DNA of 64,000 nt, taken from NCBI RefSeq assembly GCF_048020265.1, contig NZ_CP171843.1, positions 124,001 to 188,000 of the forward strand. The letters run 5' to 3'. The position numbers were made by a program, and so were the translations under genes. The DNA is from Limnohabitans_A sp048020265 (GTDB lineage: Bacteria > Pseudomonadota > Gammaproteobacteria > Burkholderiales > Burkholderiaceae_C). Under the pieces are notes generated by a model that saw only the letters and a program-made list of their open reading frames with translations, ran no database searches and was not told the DNA's origin. Positions 8,177-17,108 of the stretch are shown piece after piece (the stretch's first letter is position 1; the number at the start of each line of letters is the position of its first letter).

Positions 8177-10282
8177 TCAAATCGCCTGTGGGTCCACGTC
8201 CACCAGCCAGCGGATCACGCCTTTGTGTTCGGGCTGGCTGCGTACCTGGTGCAGCACGCCGTGCAGGTGCCACAGCATTTTTTGCAGCGCTATGCGGTGT
8301 GGGCTTTCCAGCAGCATCTGGGCGCGTTCCACATCGGCCACACGCTGCATGCTCATGGGCACAGCCGGATAGACGCTGACCTGCAGCACCAGGTCGGCGG
8401 TCGCCGGGTCGGCGCTCAGTTGGGCTTCCAGCGTTTCGCGGGCGGCGTTCAGCAGGGCTTGGGCGGCTTCCTGGGTGCGGGCGTCGGCGCGCAGCAGGGC
8501 CTGGTGGCTGATGGGCGGCAGGTCGGCGGCGGTGCGTTCGGCCAATTCGCTGGCGGCAAAGGCCGGGTAGTCGTGTTTTTTCAGGGCTTCAAACAGCGGG
8601 TGTGTGGGGTGAAAGGTTTGCACCCACATCTCGCTGGTGGCGCTTTGCGCGGCGTCGCGCCCGGCGCGTCCTGCCGCCTGCATGAGCAGCGCAAACAGCC
8701 GCTCTGGGGCCCGAAAGTCGCTCGAAAACAGCGCCGTGTCCGGGTTGACGGCGGCCACCAAGGTGATGCGCCGAAAGTCGTGCCCTTTGGCGATCATTTG
8801 CGTGCCCACCAGCACATCCACTTCGCCTGAGTGCACCTGCGCCAGCTGGCTTTCCAGCGCGCCTTTGAGGCGTGTGCTGTCGGCGTCGATGCGGGCGATG
8901 CGCACGGGCGTGCCGTCGGGGCGCAACACATGCGCGAGCAATTCGCCCAAGTGTTCCTCGAGTTGTTCGGTGCCCCGGCCAATCGGCGCGATGTCGGCGT
9001 TGCCGCACTCGGGGCAGGCGCGGGGCACGCGCTCGGTCAGACCGCAGTGGTGGCAGCGCAGGGTGCGGTCAATCTTGTGAAACACCCGGAACGCGCTGCA
9101 GTGTTTGCATTCGCTTTTCCAGCCGCAGTCGGCGCAGTGCAGTACGGGCGCATAGCCGCGGCGGTTGAGCAGCAGCATGCATTGCTCGCCGCGCTTCACC
9201 CGCTCCTGGATGGCGGCCACCAAAGGCGCAGACAGCACCGTGCGGCGGGGTTGTTTGTTCATGTCGACCCGGCGCACTTTGGGCAGCAGGCCGGTGCCAA
9301 TGCGGGAGGGCATGAGCAGGCGCTGGTAACGACCGCCTGGGTCGCCCTCAGTGGCCGGGCGGCTGTGGTGCCAGCTCTCGAGCGATGGCGTGGCCGAGGC
9401 CAGCAGCACGGGCGCGCTGTGCAGGCGGCCCCGGTACACGGCCAAGTCGCGGGCCGAGTAGCGTGCGCCTTCTTGCTGTTTGTAGCTCGGGTCGTGTTCT
9501 TCATCGACCACGATGAGCTTCAGGTGCGGCATGGACGCAAAAATCGCCATGCGCGTGCCCAGCACGATGCGGGCGTGGCCTGCGTGCGCGGCCAGCCAGG
9601 CTTTGAGGCGCTGGGCGGGCGTCATGCCGCTGTGCATGGCCACCACCGCCTCGGTGCCAAAACGGGCTTGCACCCGTTCCTCCAGCTGGGGCGTGAGGTT
9701 GATCTCGGGCACCATGAGCAGCGCCTGGGCCTGTGGGTCGGTGGCCAGCATGCGCTCCACCGCTTGCAAATACACCTCGGTCTTGCCGCTGCCGGTGCTG
9801 CCAAACAGCAAAAACGGCCCGGTGCCCTGGGCCATCTGTTCCAGTACGGCGCTTTGCTCGGGTGAGAGGACTGGGCCTGGTGTGGTTTGCACGGCGCGGT
9901 CGCTGTTTTGCTTTTTCAGGCGACGCCCCAGTTGTTCGCTGGTCAGGTCGCGCAGCTGGGGCGGCAGGGCCGACAGGGCCACCTCGCCCAGCGAGCGCTG
10001 GTAATACTGGGCCGAGAACTGCACCAATTGCCGCCAAGCCTCATTGAGCGGGGCCAAGCCTTCGAGCACGCTCAGTACATCGCGCACGGCCGAGGCGGGC
10101 ATGTCGGAGGGCGCGGCATCGCGCACGGCCCAAACGACACCCAGCACCTCGCGCTGGCCTAATGGCACACGCACCAGTTGGCCTGGATGCACCAAAAAAG
10201 GGCTGCGGTAGCTCAACAGCCCCCCCACCTGGCTGTGGGCCGGGGTCTGGACGGCAACGTCGATCCACTGGTGAGTGCTCAC
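8177..10282 (-). CDS. priA: Primosomal replication restart helicase PriA
   Basis: 701 residues from a GTG at 10282 with GGGA five bases upstream; a TTG at 10315 is the longer alternative. The N-terminal DNA-binding domain is followed by helicase motifs FGSTGSGKTEVY (Walker A), VVDEEHDPSYKQQEG (Walker B), LNRRGYAP and GRGTEQLEEHL. Between these is the paired zinc-binding cluster CADCGWKSECKHC / CHHCGLTERVPRACPECGN. The protein ends WLVDVDP, as in other PriA. PriA reloads the replisome at stalled forks. The gene stands alone after a 400-base AT-rich gap from hemE. Confidence 0.95.
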   Translation of the reverse strand: MSTHQWIDVAVQTPAHSQVGGLLSYRSPFLVHPGQLVRVPLGQREVLGVVWAVRDAAPSDMPASAVRDVLSVLEGLAPLNEAWRQLVQFSAQYYQRSLGEVALSALPPQLRDLTSEQLGRRLKKQNSDRAVQTTPGPVLSPEQSAVLEQMAQGTGPFLLFGSTGSGKTEVYLQAVERMLATDPQAQALLMVPEINLTPQLEERVQARFGTEAVVAMHSGMTPAQRLKAWLAAHAGHARIVLGTRMAIFASMPHLKLIVVDEEHDPSYKQQEGARYSARDLAVYRGRLHSAPVLLASATPSLESWHHSRPATEGDPGGRYQRLLMPSRIGTGLLPKVRRVDMNKQPRRTVLSAPLVAAIQERVKRGEQCMLLLNRRGYAPVLHCADCGWKSECKHCSAFRVFHKIDRTLRCHHCGLTERVPRACPECGNADIAPIGRGTEQLEEHLGELLAHVLRPDGTPVRIARIDADSTRLKGALESQLAQVHSGEVDVLVGTQMIAKGHDFRRITLVAAVNPDTALFSSDFRAPERLFALLMQAAGRAGRDAAQSATSEMWVQTFHPTHPLFEALKKHDYPAFAASELAERTAADLPPISHQALLRADARTQEAAQALLNAARETLEAQLSADPATADLVLQVSVYPAVPMSMQRVADVERAQMLLESPHRIALQKMLWHLHGVLHQVRSQPEHKGVIRWLVDVDPQAI

Positions 10283-10682
10283 ATGGTTCCCGGTGATTCG
10301 AGGTGAATTTGACAAAATTGGAGGTTAGCTGATTTCTTGAAACAAGATGTAAGTCGTTGATTTTTCAGCACTTTGAGCATCATCCAAAAAAACTGTGGAT
10401 AACTTTGTTGAAAACCTGGTCCGGATGCGCTGGAAGCCTTGAAAATCAAGCCTTCCGACAAATTGCACATCCAATGTGCAAGATAAAAAGACCAATAAAA
10501 TCAATAGCTTGCGAAGTGGGGGGTGTATCTGGTTTGCTGCTGTGCAGCAAGTGAAGGGTGTGATGACGAGGGTTTACTTTTGTGCATAAGTCAAGCGCGG
10601 GAAGCCATTTATTTTGCAAAAAAATGGCTTGAATCGCTGTTTTTATATGCTAATAGTGGATTCCCCTTCGCACATTCCACGC
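10283..10682. other. AT-rich gap between hemE and priA with two DnaA-box matches
   Basis: This 400-base gap between two minus-strand genes is far richer in A and T than its neighbours. It holds two exact matches to the DnaA-box consensus TTATNCACA on the minus strand, at 10394-10402 and 10581-10589. It also has a short hairpin TTGCTGC-TGT-GCAGCAA at 10534-10550 without a T run. No protein gene is supported inside it. It probably includes the priA promoter. Confidence 0.5.
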
Positions 10683-11795
10683 TCACTTTTGGCGCATGGC
10701 CCTTGAATGGCTGTGCACCGCCTCGACCAGCGCCGTCACATGCTCGGGTGGGGTGTACTGGCTGATGCCGTGGCCCAGGTTGAAGATGTGCGTGGGGCCG
10801 GTTTGGGAGGTGTCGGTGTGCGGCTTGCCAAAGCTGTCGAGCACCCGGTGCACCTCGGTCGCGATCTGTGCGGGTGGCGCAAACAGGATGTTCGGGTCGA
10901 TATTGCCTTGTAGCGCCTTGCCGGGGCCGCCCACTTGGCCGCCCACGAGAGCCCGGGCGCGGCCCAGGTTCATGGTCCAGTCCAGGCCCAGCACGTCGCA
11001 GGTCAGGCCCGCCATCTCGGGCAGCCACAGGCCGCCGCCCTTGGTGAACACGATGCTGGGGATGCGTTGGCCGTTGTGTTCGGTTTTCAGTTGGCTCAGA
11101 ACGCGGGCGGTGTAGGCCAGGCTGAACTGCTGGAAGGCCCCATCGGCCAGCACGCCGCCCCAGCTGTCAAAGATCATGACCGCTTGGGCGCCTGCTTCGA
11201 TTTGGGTATTCAAGTACAGGGCCACGGCGTCGGCGTTGATTTCCAGGATGCGGTGCATCAAATCCGGGCGGCTGTACATCAGGGTCTTCACATGCCGGTA
11301 ATCGTCCGAACCCGCACCCTCGACCATGTAGCAAGCCAGCGTCCAGGGGCTGCCAGAAAAGCCGATGAGCGGCACGCGGCCGTTCAGGGCTTTGCGAATC
11401 GACGTCACCGCGTCGAACACGTAGCGCAGCTTGTTCATGTCGGGCACGGCGAGGTCTGCCACAGCGGCTTCGTCGCGCACGTTTTTGGCAAAGCGCGGGC
11501 CTTCGCCTTGGGCGAAAGACAAGCCCAAGCCCATGGCGTCAGGCACGGTGAGGATGTCGCTGAACAGGATGGAGGCATCCAGCGGGTAACGCTCGAGGGG
11601 TTGCAGGGTCACTTCGGTGGCGTAGTCGACGTTGGTGGCCAGGCCCATGAAGCTGCCGGCCTTGGCGCGGGTGGCGCAGTACTCGGGCAGGTAGCGCCCG
11701 GCCTGGCGCATGAGCCAGACGGGGGTGTGGTCGGTGGCCTGGCGCAGGCAAGCGCGCAGGAAGGTGTCGTTTTGCAGGGGGGCGAAGGAGGTCAT
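10683..11795 (-). CDS. hemE: Uroporphyrinogen decarboxylase
   Basis: 370 residues, full length. HemE removes four carboxyl groups from uroporphyrinogen III to give coproporphyrinogen III in haem synthesis. Visible signatures are PVWLMRQAGRYLPEY (about 25-39, with the substrate-binding Arg pair), ILFSDILTVPDAMGL, GFSGSPWTLACYMVEG, IFDSWGG and the C-terminal FNLGHGISQYTPPEHV. The ATG at 11795 lies 68 bases past the dsbD stop on the same strand. No feature suggests unusual regulation. Confidence 0.96.
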   Translation of the reverse strand: MTSFAPLQNDTFLRACLRQATDHTPVWLMRQAGRYLPEYCATRAKAGSFMGLATNVDYATEVTLQPLERYPLDASILFSDILTVPDAMGLGLSFAQGEGPRFAKNVRDEAAVADLAVPDMNKLRYVFDAVTSIRKALNGRVPLIGFSGSPWTLACYMVEGAGSDDYRHVKTLMYSRPDLMHRILEINADAVALYLNTQIEAGAQAVMIFDSWGGVLADGAFQQFSLAYTARVLSQLKTEHNGQRIPSIVFTKGGGLWLPEMAGLTCDVLGLDWTMNLGRARALVGGQVGGPGKALQGNIDPNILFAPPAQIATEVHRVLDSFGKPHTDTSQTGPTHIFNLGHGISQYTPPEHVTALVEAVHSHSRAMRQK

Positions 11796-11863
11796 GCCCT
11801 TATTGTGGCAGGCGTCTCTTTCAGAGAATTCGCGAGCGGGATGTTCGCTGCGGCAAGTGTGGC

Positions 11864-14200
11864 TTAACGCGCTGGAAGTCCTTGCAAGGCGGTTTGGACT
11901 TCAGCCACGCTGGGCAACTCTGACAAGAGCACCGGCGCACGGCCGGGTGCATACAGGGCATAAACCGGGACGCCGCTGCGGCCCAGTGCCGTGAGGGCCT
12001 GCGTGATGGCCGGGTCGCGCCGGGTCCAGTCGGCCCGCATCAGCACCACTTGCCTGGCCGCAAAGTCGGCCAACACACGTTCATCGGCCAGCGTGGTTTT
12101 CTTGTTGTACTGACAGGTCACGCACCAGGCGGCGGTGAAGTCCACAAACACCGGGCGGCCAGCGGCCAGTTGGGTCTGTACATCTGCTGCTGACCAGGCT
12201 TGCCAGGTGGCTGTGTCAGTGGCCGTGTTGCTGGCCGGTGAGGCCGAGGCGGTGATGGCAGGCGCTTCGCGCAAAACCAAAGGCAACCAGCTGCTGCCCA
12301 GCCACAGCAAGGTGGCCAGGGCCAGACCGCTGATGACCCAGCGTGTGCGGCCTGCAAGGCCCAGCGCCCAGACCAAGCTGGCCACCGTGAGCAGCAAGGC
12401 CAGCAAGCCGCTGGCACCGTCGATGCCGGTTTGTTGCCCCAGCACCCACAGCAGCCAGATGACGGTGGCGAACATTGGGAACGCCATGGCCTGACGGAAA
12501 GTCACCATCCAGGGCCCAGGGCGCGGCAGGGCGCGGGCGATGCCCGGCCACCAGCTGGCCGCCAGATACGGCAAAGCCATCCCCACCCCCATGGCGGCAA
12601 ACACGCTGAGCGCTTGCCAAACGGGCAGCGCGATCGCCAGGCCCAGCGACGCGCCCATAAAGGGCGCGGTGCAGGGCGAGGCCACAGCCACGGCCAGCAC
12701 GCCCGACAAACCGGCGTTCACCGTCGGGTGGCGGCTTTGCAGCGTGGCCAGGCTGCTGGGCAGCATCTGCCCAAATTCAAAAACACCCGCCAGGTTCAGG
12801 CCGAGCAGGGTGAACAAGAGCGCCAATCCGGCCACCACAGGCGGCGACTGCAGCTGAAAGCCCCAGCCCAGTTGCTCGCCCGCAGCCCGCAAGGCGAGCA
12901 TCAGCCCGCCCAGCAGCACGAAGGAGATGACCACACCCGCCGTGTAGGCCATGCCGGCAGCGCGGTGTGGGGTCTGCGAGGTGTGGCCTTGAGCAAAACC
13001 CAGCACCTTGATGGCCAGTACCGGAAACACGCAGGGCATGAGGTTGAGCAGCAAGCCGCCGACCAGCGCGCCCAGGATGGCCAGCGCCAGGCCCAAGGCG
13101 GTGGTGGAGGTCGCTGGCTTTTCAGCCGCGCGGGCGTTCTCGGCCAGTGCTTTGGCCAAGGCGGGCGAAATCTCGGCGGGCGCAGCTGTTGTCAGTGCGG
13201 GCCAGGTGCCTTGCACGGGGGTGTCGATGTCAAAAGCAGGCGCTTGGGGCGCCGACTCTGGCCCCGCTGCGATCACCCAGCGCATCGATGCGGGGCTGTC
13301 GCCGCGCTCTGGCGACACCGGAATTTGGGCACGCCAGACCGCGCCTTGCCAGCTTTGTGTCCAGTCCTTGCCTTGTACGGCCGCGTTGTGCACCACGCTG
13401 GCCGTAACGGGGAAGGCGCTGAGCGTCTGACCGCGCCAGCTGGCAGGCAGGCCGTGCACGCGCAAGCTCAGCTGTTGGCCGTCGTCCGACAGCTGGGTTT
13501 GTCCCCCGGTGATCCAGCTGCCGCCTTGCTGCAGTTGAGGCAGGGTCTGGGGGCTGAGTTTTTGGCTGGCCTCAAACAAAGCCGCGTGCGCTTTTTGCGG
13601 CGCGGCAGAGGCCAGGTTAAGGGTGAAGCGCCCTTCTTGCGGGATGCATTCCTGGCGGCACACCAGCCACTCGGCTTGCAATTGGAGTGGCAAGCTGCCC
13701 GAGGCCGGGAACTGGAATCCGGCTGACACCGTGATGGGTACGGCCAGCAAAAGACGGCCCTCGTAGCCGTAATTGGCCAGCGTGCCAATCGGGATTTTTT
13801 TGGGCAGGGGCCAGGCGATGTCACCCGCCTGCAAGCCTGCGGGCAGCCGCCATTGCAGCCGGGTGGGCAAGCCAGAGTCGCCCGGGTTTTGCCAGTAGGT
13901 GTGCCAATGCGGCTGGTGCTCGATCTGCAGGCCCAGCCAGAAGGTTTGTCCCGCCTGGATGCCCTGGGGGGCGTGCGCCAGCAATTCGGCCCGCACCTGC
14001 TCGGTGCTGACCACAGGGCTGGCGCTGGCCAACAAAGCGGCGGTGCCAGTCGTGCTGACGGCGGACTTGGATGAAAAAAGAGCGCCCGTCTGCGCCAAGC
14101 TGGGCACGCAGGCCGCCATAAAGGCGAACCAGACCAGCCAGGCGAGCTGGCGCCCAAGCGAGGCCAAACCACGGTCAAACACGGAAACTTTCACACCCAT
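11864..14200 (-). CDS. dsbD: Thiol:disulfide interchange protein DsbD
   Basis: About 778 residues in the DsbD layout. A signal peptide ends near SLAQ and is followed by the periplasmic N-terminal domain. The membrane domain has the paired cysteine motifs LMPCVFPVLAIKVLGF and VASPCTAPFMG. The C-terminal thioredoxin-like domain carries WCVTCQYNK (CxxC at about 693-696). DsbD moves electrons from cytoplasmic thioredoxin to periplasmic reductases. The start needs care: AGAAGG abuts the ATG at 14200 but sits six bases before an in-frame GTG at 14194, which may be the real start. The 5' end is close to the divergent creatininase gene. Confidence 0.94.
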   Translation of the reverse strand: MGVKVSVFDRGLASLGRQLAWLVWFAFMAACVPSLAQTGALFSSKSAVSTTGTAALLASASPVVSTEQVRAELLAHAPQGIQAGQTFWLGLQIEHQPHWHTYWQNPGDSGLPTRLQWRLPAGLQAGDIAWPLPKKIPIGTLANYGYEGRLLLAVPITVSAGFQFPASGSLPLQLQAEWLVCRQECIPQEGRFTLNLASAAPQKAHAALFEASQKLSPQTLPQLQQGGSWITGGQTQLSDDGQQLSLRVHGLPASWRGQTLSAFPVTASVVHNAAVQGKDWTQSWQGAVWRAQIPVSPERGDSPASMRWVIAAGPESAPQAPAFDIDTPVQGTWPALTTAAPAEISPALAKALAENARAAEKPATSTTALGLALAILGALVGGLLLNLMPCVFPVLAIKVLGFAQGHTSQTPHRAAGMAYTAGVVISFVLLGGLMLALRAAGEQLGWGFQLQSPPVVAGLALLFTLLGLNLAGVFEFGQMLPSSLATLQSRHPTVNAGLSGVLAVAVASPCTAPFMGASLGLAIALPVWQALSVFAAMGVGMALPYLAASWWPGIARALPRPGPWMVTFRQAMAFPMFATVIWLLWVLGQQTGIDGASGLLALLLTVASLVWALGLAGRTRWVISGLALATLLWLGSSWLPLVLREAPAITASASPASNTATDTATWQAWSAADVQTQLAAGRPVFVDFTAAWCVTCQYNKKTTLADERVLADFAARQVVLMRADWTRRDPAITQALTALGRSGVPVYALYAPGRAPVLLSELPSVAEVQTALQGLPAR

Positions 14201-14274
14201 CCTTCTTTTTTGCGCCAAACCCTTGGGGCTTGGCCTTGTGCGAGAGGCACTGTACACGCCCCGGCTCCATTAAG

Positions 14275-15123
14275 ATGCCTGCCATGCAAAACCCTTCGCG
14301 TTTTTGGGCCGACTGGACCACCACCGATTTTCAGGCCTTGGCAACGGGCCGTGCCATGGATCGGGTGATCGCCGTCCTGCCCGTGGCCGCCACCGAGCAA
14401 CATGGCCCGCACCTGCCGCTCTCGGTCGACACCGATCTGGTCAATGGCGTGGTGGCCGCTTGTTTGCCCCATTTACCCGCCGATTTGCCCGCTTTGTTCT
14501 TGCCCACCCAGACGGTGGGCCTGAGCCCCGAGCATGCCCGTTTTGCCGGCACCTTGACGCTCAAGGCCGAGACCGTGATCCGCTTGTGGACCGACATGGG
14601 CGAGTCGGTCGCGGCCAGCGGCGTGAAGAAACTGGTCTTGCTCAACGCGCACGGCGGGCAGGTCAGCGTGATGGACATCGTGGCGCGGGACCTGCGGGCC
14701 CGGCTGGGCATGCTGGTCTACAGCGTGAGCTGGTTCAATCTGCCGCTGCGCGACGCACAGGGCTCTGATGTGAATGCGCTTTTCAGCCCAGAGGAACACC
14801 GCTTTGGCGTGCACGCGGGGGACACCGAAACCTCGATGATGCTGGCGCTGCGGCCCGGTGCGGTGCGCATGGACCAGGCGCAAAACTTCCGGTCCACCTC
14901 GCAAGACCGCGCCGAGCGCTTTGAGATCCTGGGTAATGGCAAAAGCGCCAAGCTGGGCTGGCAAATGCAGGACTACAACCGCCAGGGCGCGGCGGGCAAC
15001 GCGGCGGCGGCCACGGCGGAAAAAGGCCAGGCCTTGCTGGACGCCTCCGGGCGGGCGCTGGCGCAGTTGCTCGGTGAGATCGACCGGCTGCCGCCGGACA
15101 CCTTGCGCGATCAGGTCGGCTGA
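14275..15123 (+). CDS. Creatininase-family amidohydrolase
   Basis: 282 residues. The metal-site motifs of the creatinine amidohydrolase family are present: ATEQHGPHLPLSVDTDL (Glu41, His43, Asp52 candidates), LNAHGGQVSVMD, and HAGDTETSMML with the later Glu. Members open ring amides such as creatinine or act in flavin and mycofactocin-type pathways, so the substrate is not certain. The frame extends upstream to 14230, but the ATG at 14275 gives the usual start. It is divergent from dsbD and convergent with the Tgl-like gene. Confidence 0.88.
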   Translation: MPAMQNPSRFWADWTTTDFQALATGRAMDRVIAVLPVAATEQHGPHLPLSVDTDLVNGVVAACLPHLPADLPALFLPTQTVGLSPEHARFAGTLTLKAETVIRLWTDMGESVAASGVKKLVLLNAHGGQVSVMDIVARDLRARLGMLVYSVSWFNLPLRDAQGSDVNALFSPEEHRFGVHAGDTETSMMLALRPGAVRMDQAQNFRSTSQDRAERFEILGNGKSAKLGWQMQDYNRQGAAGNAAAATAEKGQALLDASGRALAQLLGEIDRLPPDTLRDQVG

Positions 15124-15136
15124 TCGGCGCTGCTTG

Positions 15137-16300
15137 TCACAGCCGGGGCAGCACCAGTTCGCAGTGGTCGCGGCTCACGCTGCGCGGGTACTCACGGGTC
15201 GTGTCGATGCAACCGCCTTCGGCATAAACGCCTTTGGGGTCGCGCATGCGGAGCATGCGCTCCAGAACCTGCGAGCGGGCTTCAGGGTTGGCTTGGGTTT
15301 GCGCGACCAAGGCCTCGACCACCGACTCGTCCATGTGCAAGTCCCCTTGGGCGTCGGCGTACACGCCATCTTTCCAGTGGAAAATTTCGATGGCTTTGGA
15401 CTCGAGGGTGTAAGGCGTGTCGCGCTTCCAGAAGTTGCTGAACAAGCCGCCGCCCATGTAAAGAACCCAGGAGCCTTCGTAGCCGGTGACGTCTGAAGAG
15501 CGTTCGTCGGGGTTGCGAAACCACAAACGGTCACCCGGCACATAAAAGCGGGCTGGCAATGGGGCCTCCATGCTGCCGTACTCGATCAGGTAGACATCAT
15601 GGAACTGACCCGATCGCACCGCGTGGACTTCATTGAGGCGTTGCAACTGGGTCAGCAGTTCGGGGTTGCCGGTTTGGAGCTCTTGCGCGATGCCCAGCAA
15701 GATCACGTATTCGGTCGCCCGGTAGCAAGAAAAATCGTAGAGCTTGCCCGTGGCATCGGGTTGGGTGGCTGCGATCAGGGCGTCGACCAAGCAGCGACCG
15801 GGTTGCAGAATGAAACCCGCGTCGTCCCCTCCGTCTTGCCAAAATGCCTGTGGTCGCTCGGCCGCATCGGTTTTGAAAGCCAAGGCGGTTTTCCTGGCGT
15901 CCAAAGCCATGTTGCGCCGCACCCGGATGTGCGAGGTGAGTGCGGCCAGGCTGGCGAATTGAAAACGGTGCGGGGAGCCCAGCAGGGCCACCCATATTTC
16001 ACGCTCCAGCGCCCAGGCTTCGTCAGTTTGGGGGGTATGGCCCAACTTTTCTTGCAAGGCCAAAGTGTCGTGGCCGGGCATGCACTGCGCTCTGAAGTCG
16101 GGGCGCAGATTGCAGATCAGTGCGACCTGGTTGCCGTTCAGGGGCAAGACCAAGGTCTGAACAGCTGAAGCCAGTGCCCATTCGTCCAGCAAATGGACCA
16201 ACTCGCGCGTCAGCCGGTCAGCGTCCTCGGCTTGGGTTGTGGTGAGTTGGATGCCACCCTCTTGCGATTGGAGGGTCAACCAGGCGGTTGAACTGTTCAT
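15137..16300 (-). CDS. Tgl-like (bacterial protein-glutamine gamma-glutamyltransferase family) protein
   Basis: 387 residues with no signal peptide. The central and C-terminal parts recall spore-coat transglutaminase Tgl. These are a start like SLAALTSHIRVRRNMALDAR, then FWQDGGDDAGFILQPG, then LYDFSCYRATEYVILLG with candidate nucleophile Cys192, then GDRLWFRNPDERSSDVTGYEG and YMGGGLFSNF. From memory, Bacillus Tgl has Glu before the Cys; here it is Ser191, so the catalytic set may differ. The N-terminal 110 residues are an unrecognised extra domain. It is last in a minus-strand run with a phosphatase, phzF-like gene, aminotransferase and exporter. The family call is by eye and should be tested. 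Confidence 0.6.
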   Translation of the reverse strand: MNSSTAWLTLQSQEGGIQLTTTQAEDADRLTRELVHLLDEWALASAVQTLVLPLNGNQVALICNLRPDFRAQCMPGHDTLALQEKLGHTPQTDEAWALEREIWVALLGSPHRFQFASLAALTSHIRVRRNMALDARKTALAFKTDAAERPQAFWQDGGDDAGFILQPGRCLVDALIAATQPDATGKLYDFSCYRATEYVILLGIAQELQTGNPELLTQLQRLNEVHAVRSGQFHDVYLIEYGSMEAPLPARFYVPGDRLWFRNPDERSSDVTGYEGSWVLYMGGGLFSNFWKRDTPYTLESKAIEIFHWKDGVYADAQGDLHMDESVVEALVAQTQANPEARSQVLERMLRMRDPKGVYAEGGCIDTTREYPRSVSRDHCELVLPRL

Positions 16301-16384
16301 GGCCCGATTTTGCCTGCTAAGCGAAGGGTTATTGCTTAGGGAATCTACGGGTGAGCCGCATCTTGTGCTTGGTTGATTTTTGCT

Positions 16385-17059
16385 TCAGGCGAAGGTGACC
16401 CAGCTTTGGTGCTCGTCGCTGTCCAGATGCGGCAAGGTGTTGTAAGTCAGCAGCATGTGGCGCTTGGGGTTGAACACGAACTCGGTCAGTGCCGTGTTGC
16501 GGATGCGCAGGTTCAGCTCGATGGTGGTCTCGGGCGGGGTGCCCAACACGCGACCCACGGCAGTCGAGATGGGGCCGCCGCTGGAGACGATCATCACGTC
16601 TCCGGTGTGAGATTGCCGCACATGGTCGAGCGCTGCCTCAATGCCGCCCACAAAGTCGACATAGCTGGGCATGCCCTGCGGCTGGGTGCGCCCGGCCATC
16701 CAGGCCTGCAGGGCATCGCGCAGCAGCCTGAAGTGGTGGCGGTACAGCTCGGGCGTGTCGGGCTTGGCCAGCGGCTCGGGGTGGATGGACTCGATCAGCG
16801 CGTGGCTGTCGTATTCGTTCAGGCCGGGCCACACCGATGGCGTGTGCGTCAAGCCCGCGCCCTCGGCAATGCCTTCCCAGGTTTGGCGGTGGCGCTTCAA
16901 GCTGCCCATGAGCACCGCTTCGAGCGGTTTGTCTTGCAGCTTGGGACGCAAATACTCGCCCAGGCGCACCGCCTGCTGGTGGCCCAGCGGGCTGAGTTGA
17001 TCGTAGTCGTCGGCCCCGAACGAGGCTTGTCCGTGGCGGACCAGATAGAGGGTTCCCAT
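16385..17059 (-). CDS. Histidine phosphatase family protein
   Basis: 224 residues. The opening MGTLYLVRHGQASFG carries the catalytic RHG motif (His9), LMGSLKRHRQTWEG supplies the second Arg, and VMIVSSGGPISTAV is the region of the second catalytic His, here lacking the usual GH pair (SSGGP). The ATG at 17059 is preferred because it begins the domain directly. The substrate may be a small phosphate ester or a phosphoprotein. It lies 49 bases after the phzF-like gene and 84 bases before the Tgl-like gene, all on one strand. Confidence 0.85.
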   Translation of the reverse strand: MGTLYLVRHGQASFGADDYDQLSPLGHQQAVRLGEYLRPKLQDKPLEAVLMGSLKRHRQTWEGIAEGAGLTHTPSVWPGLNEYDSHALIESIHPEPLAKPDTPELYRHHFRLLRDALQAWMAGRTQPQGMPSYVDFVGGIEAALDHVRQSHTGDVMIVSSGGPISTAVGRVLGTPPETTIELNLRIRNTALTEFVFNPKRHMLLTYNTLPHLDSDEHQSWVTFA

Positions 17060-17108
17060 GGGCTGAGATTGTGCGCAGCCCGGGGCTTTTCGCCTGTCGC
17101 TGGGGTGA

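Noticed and set aside
12431..13726. Plus-strand frame opposite dsbD
   Set aside because: Antisense shadow rich in Arg, Gln and Gly; no recognisable protein.
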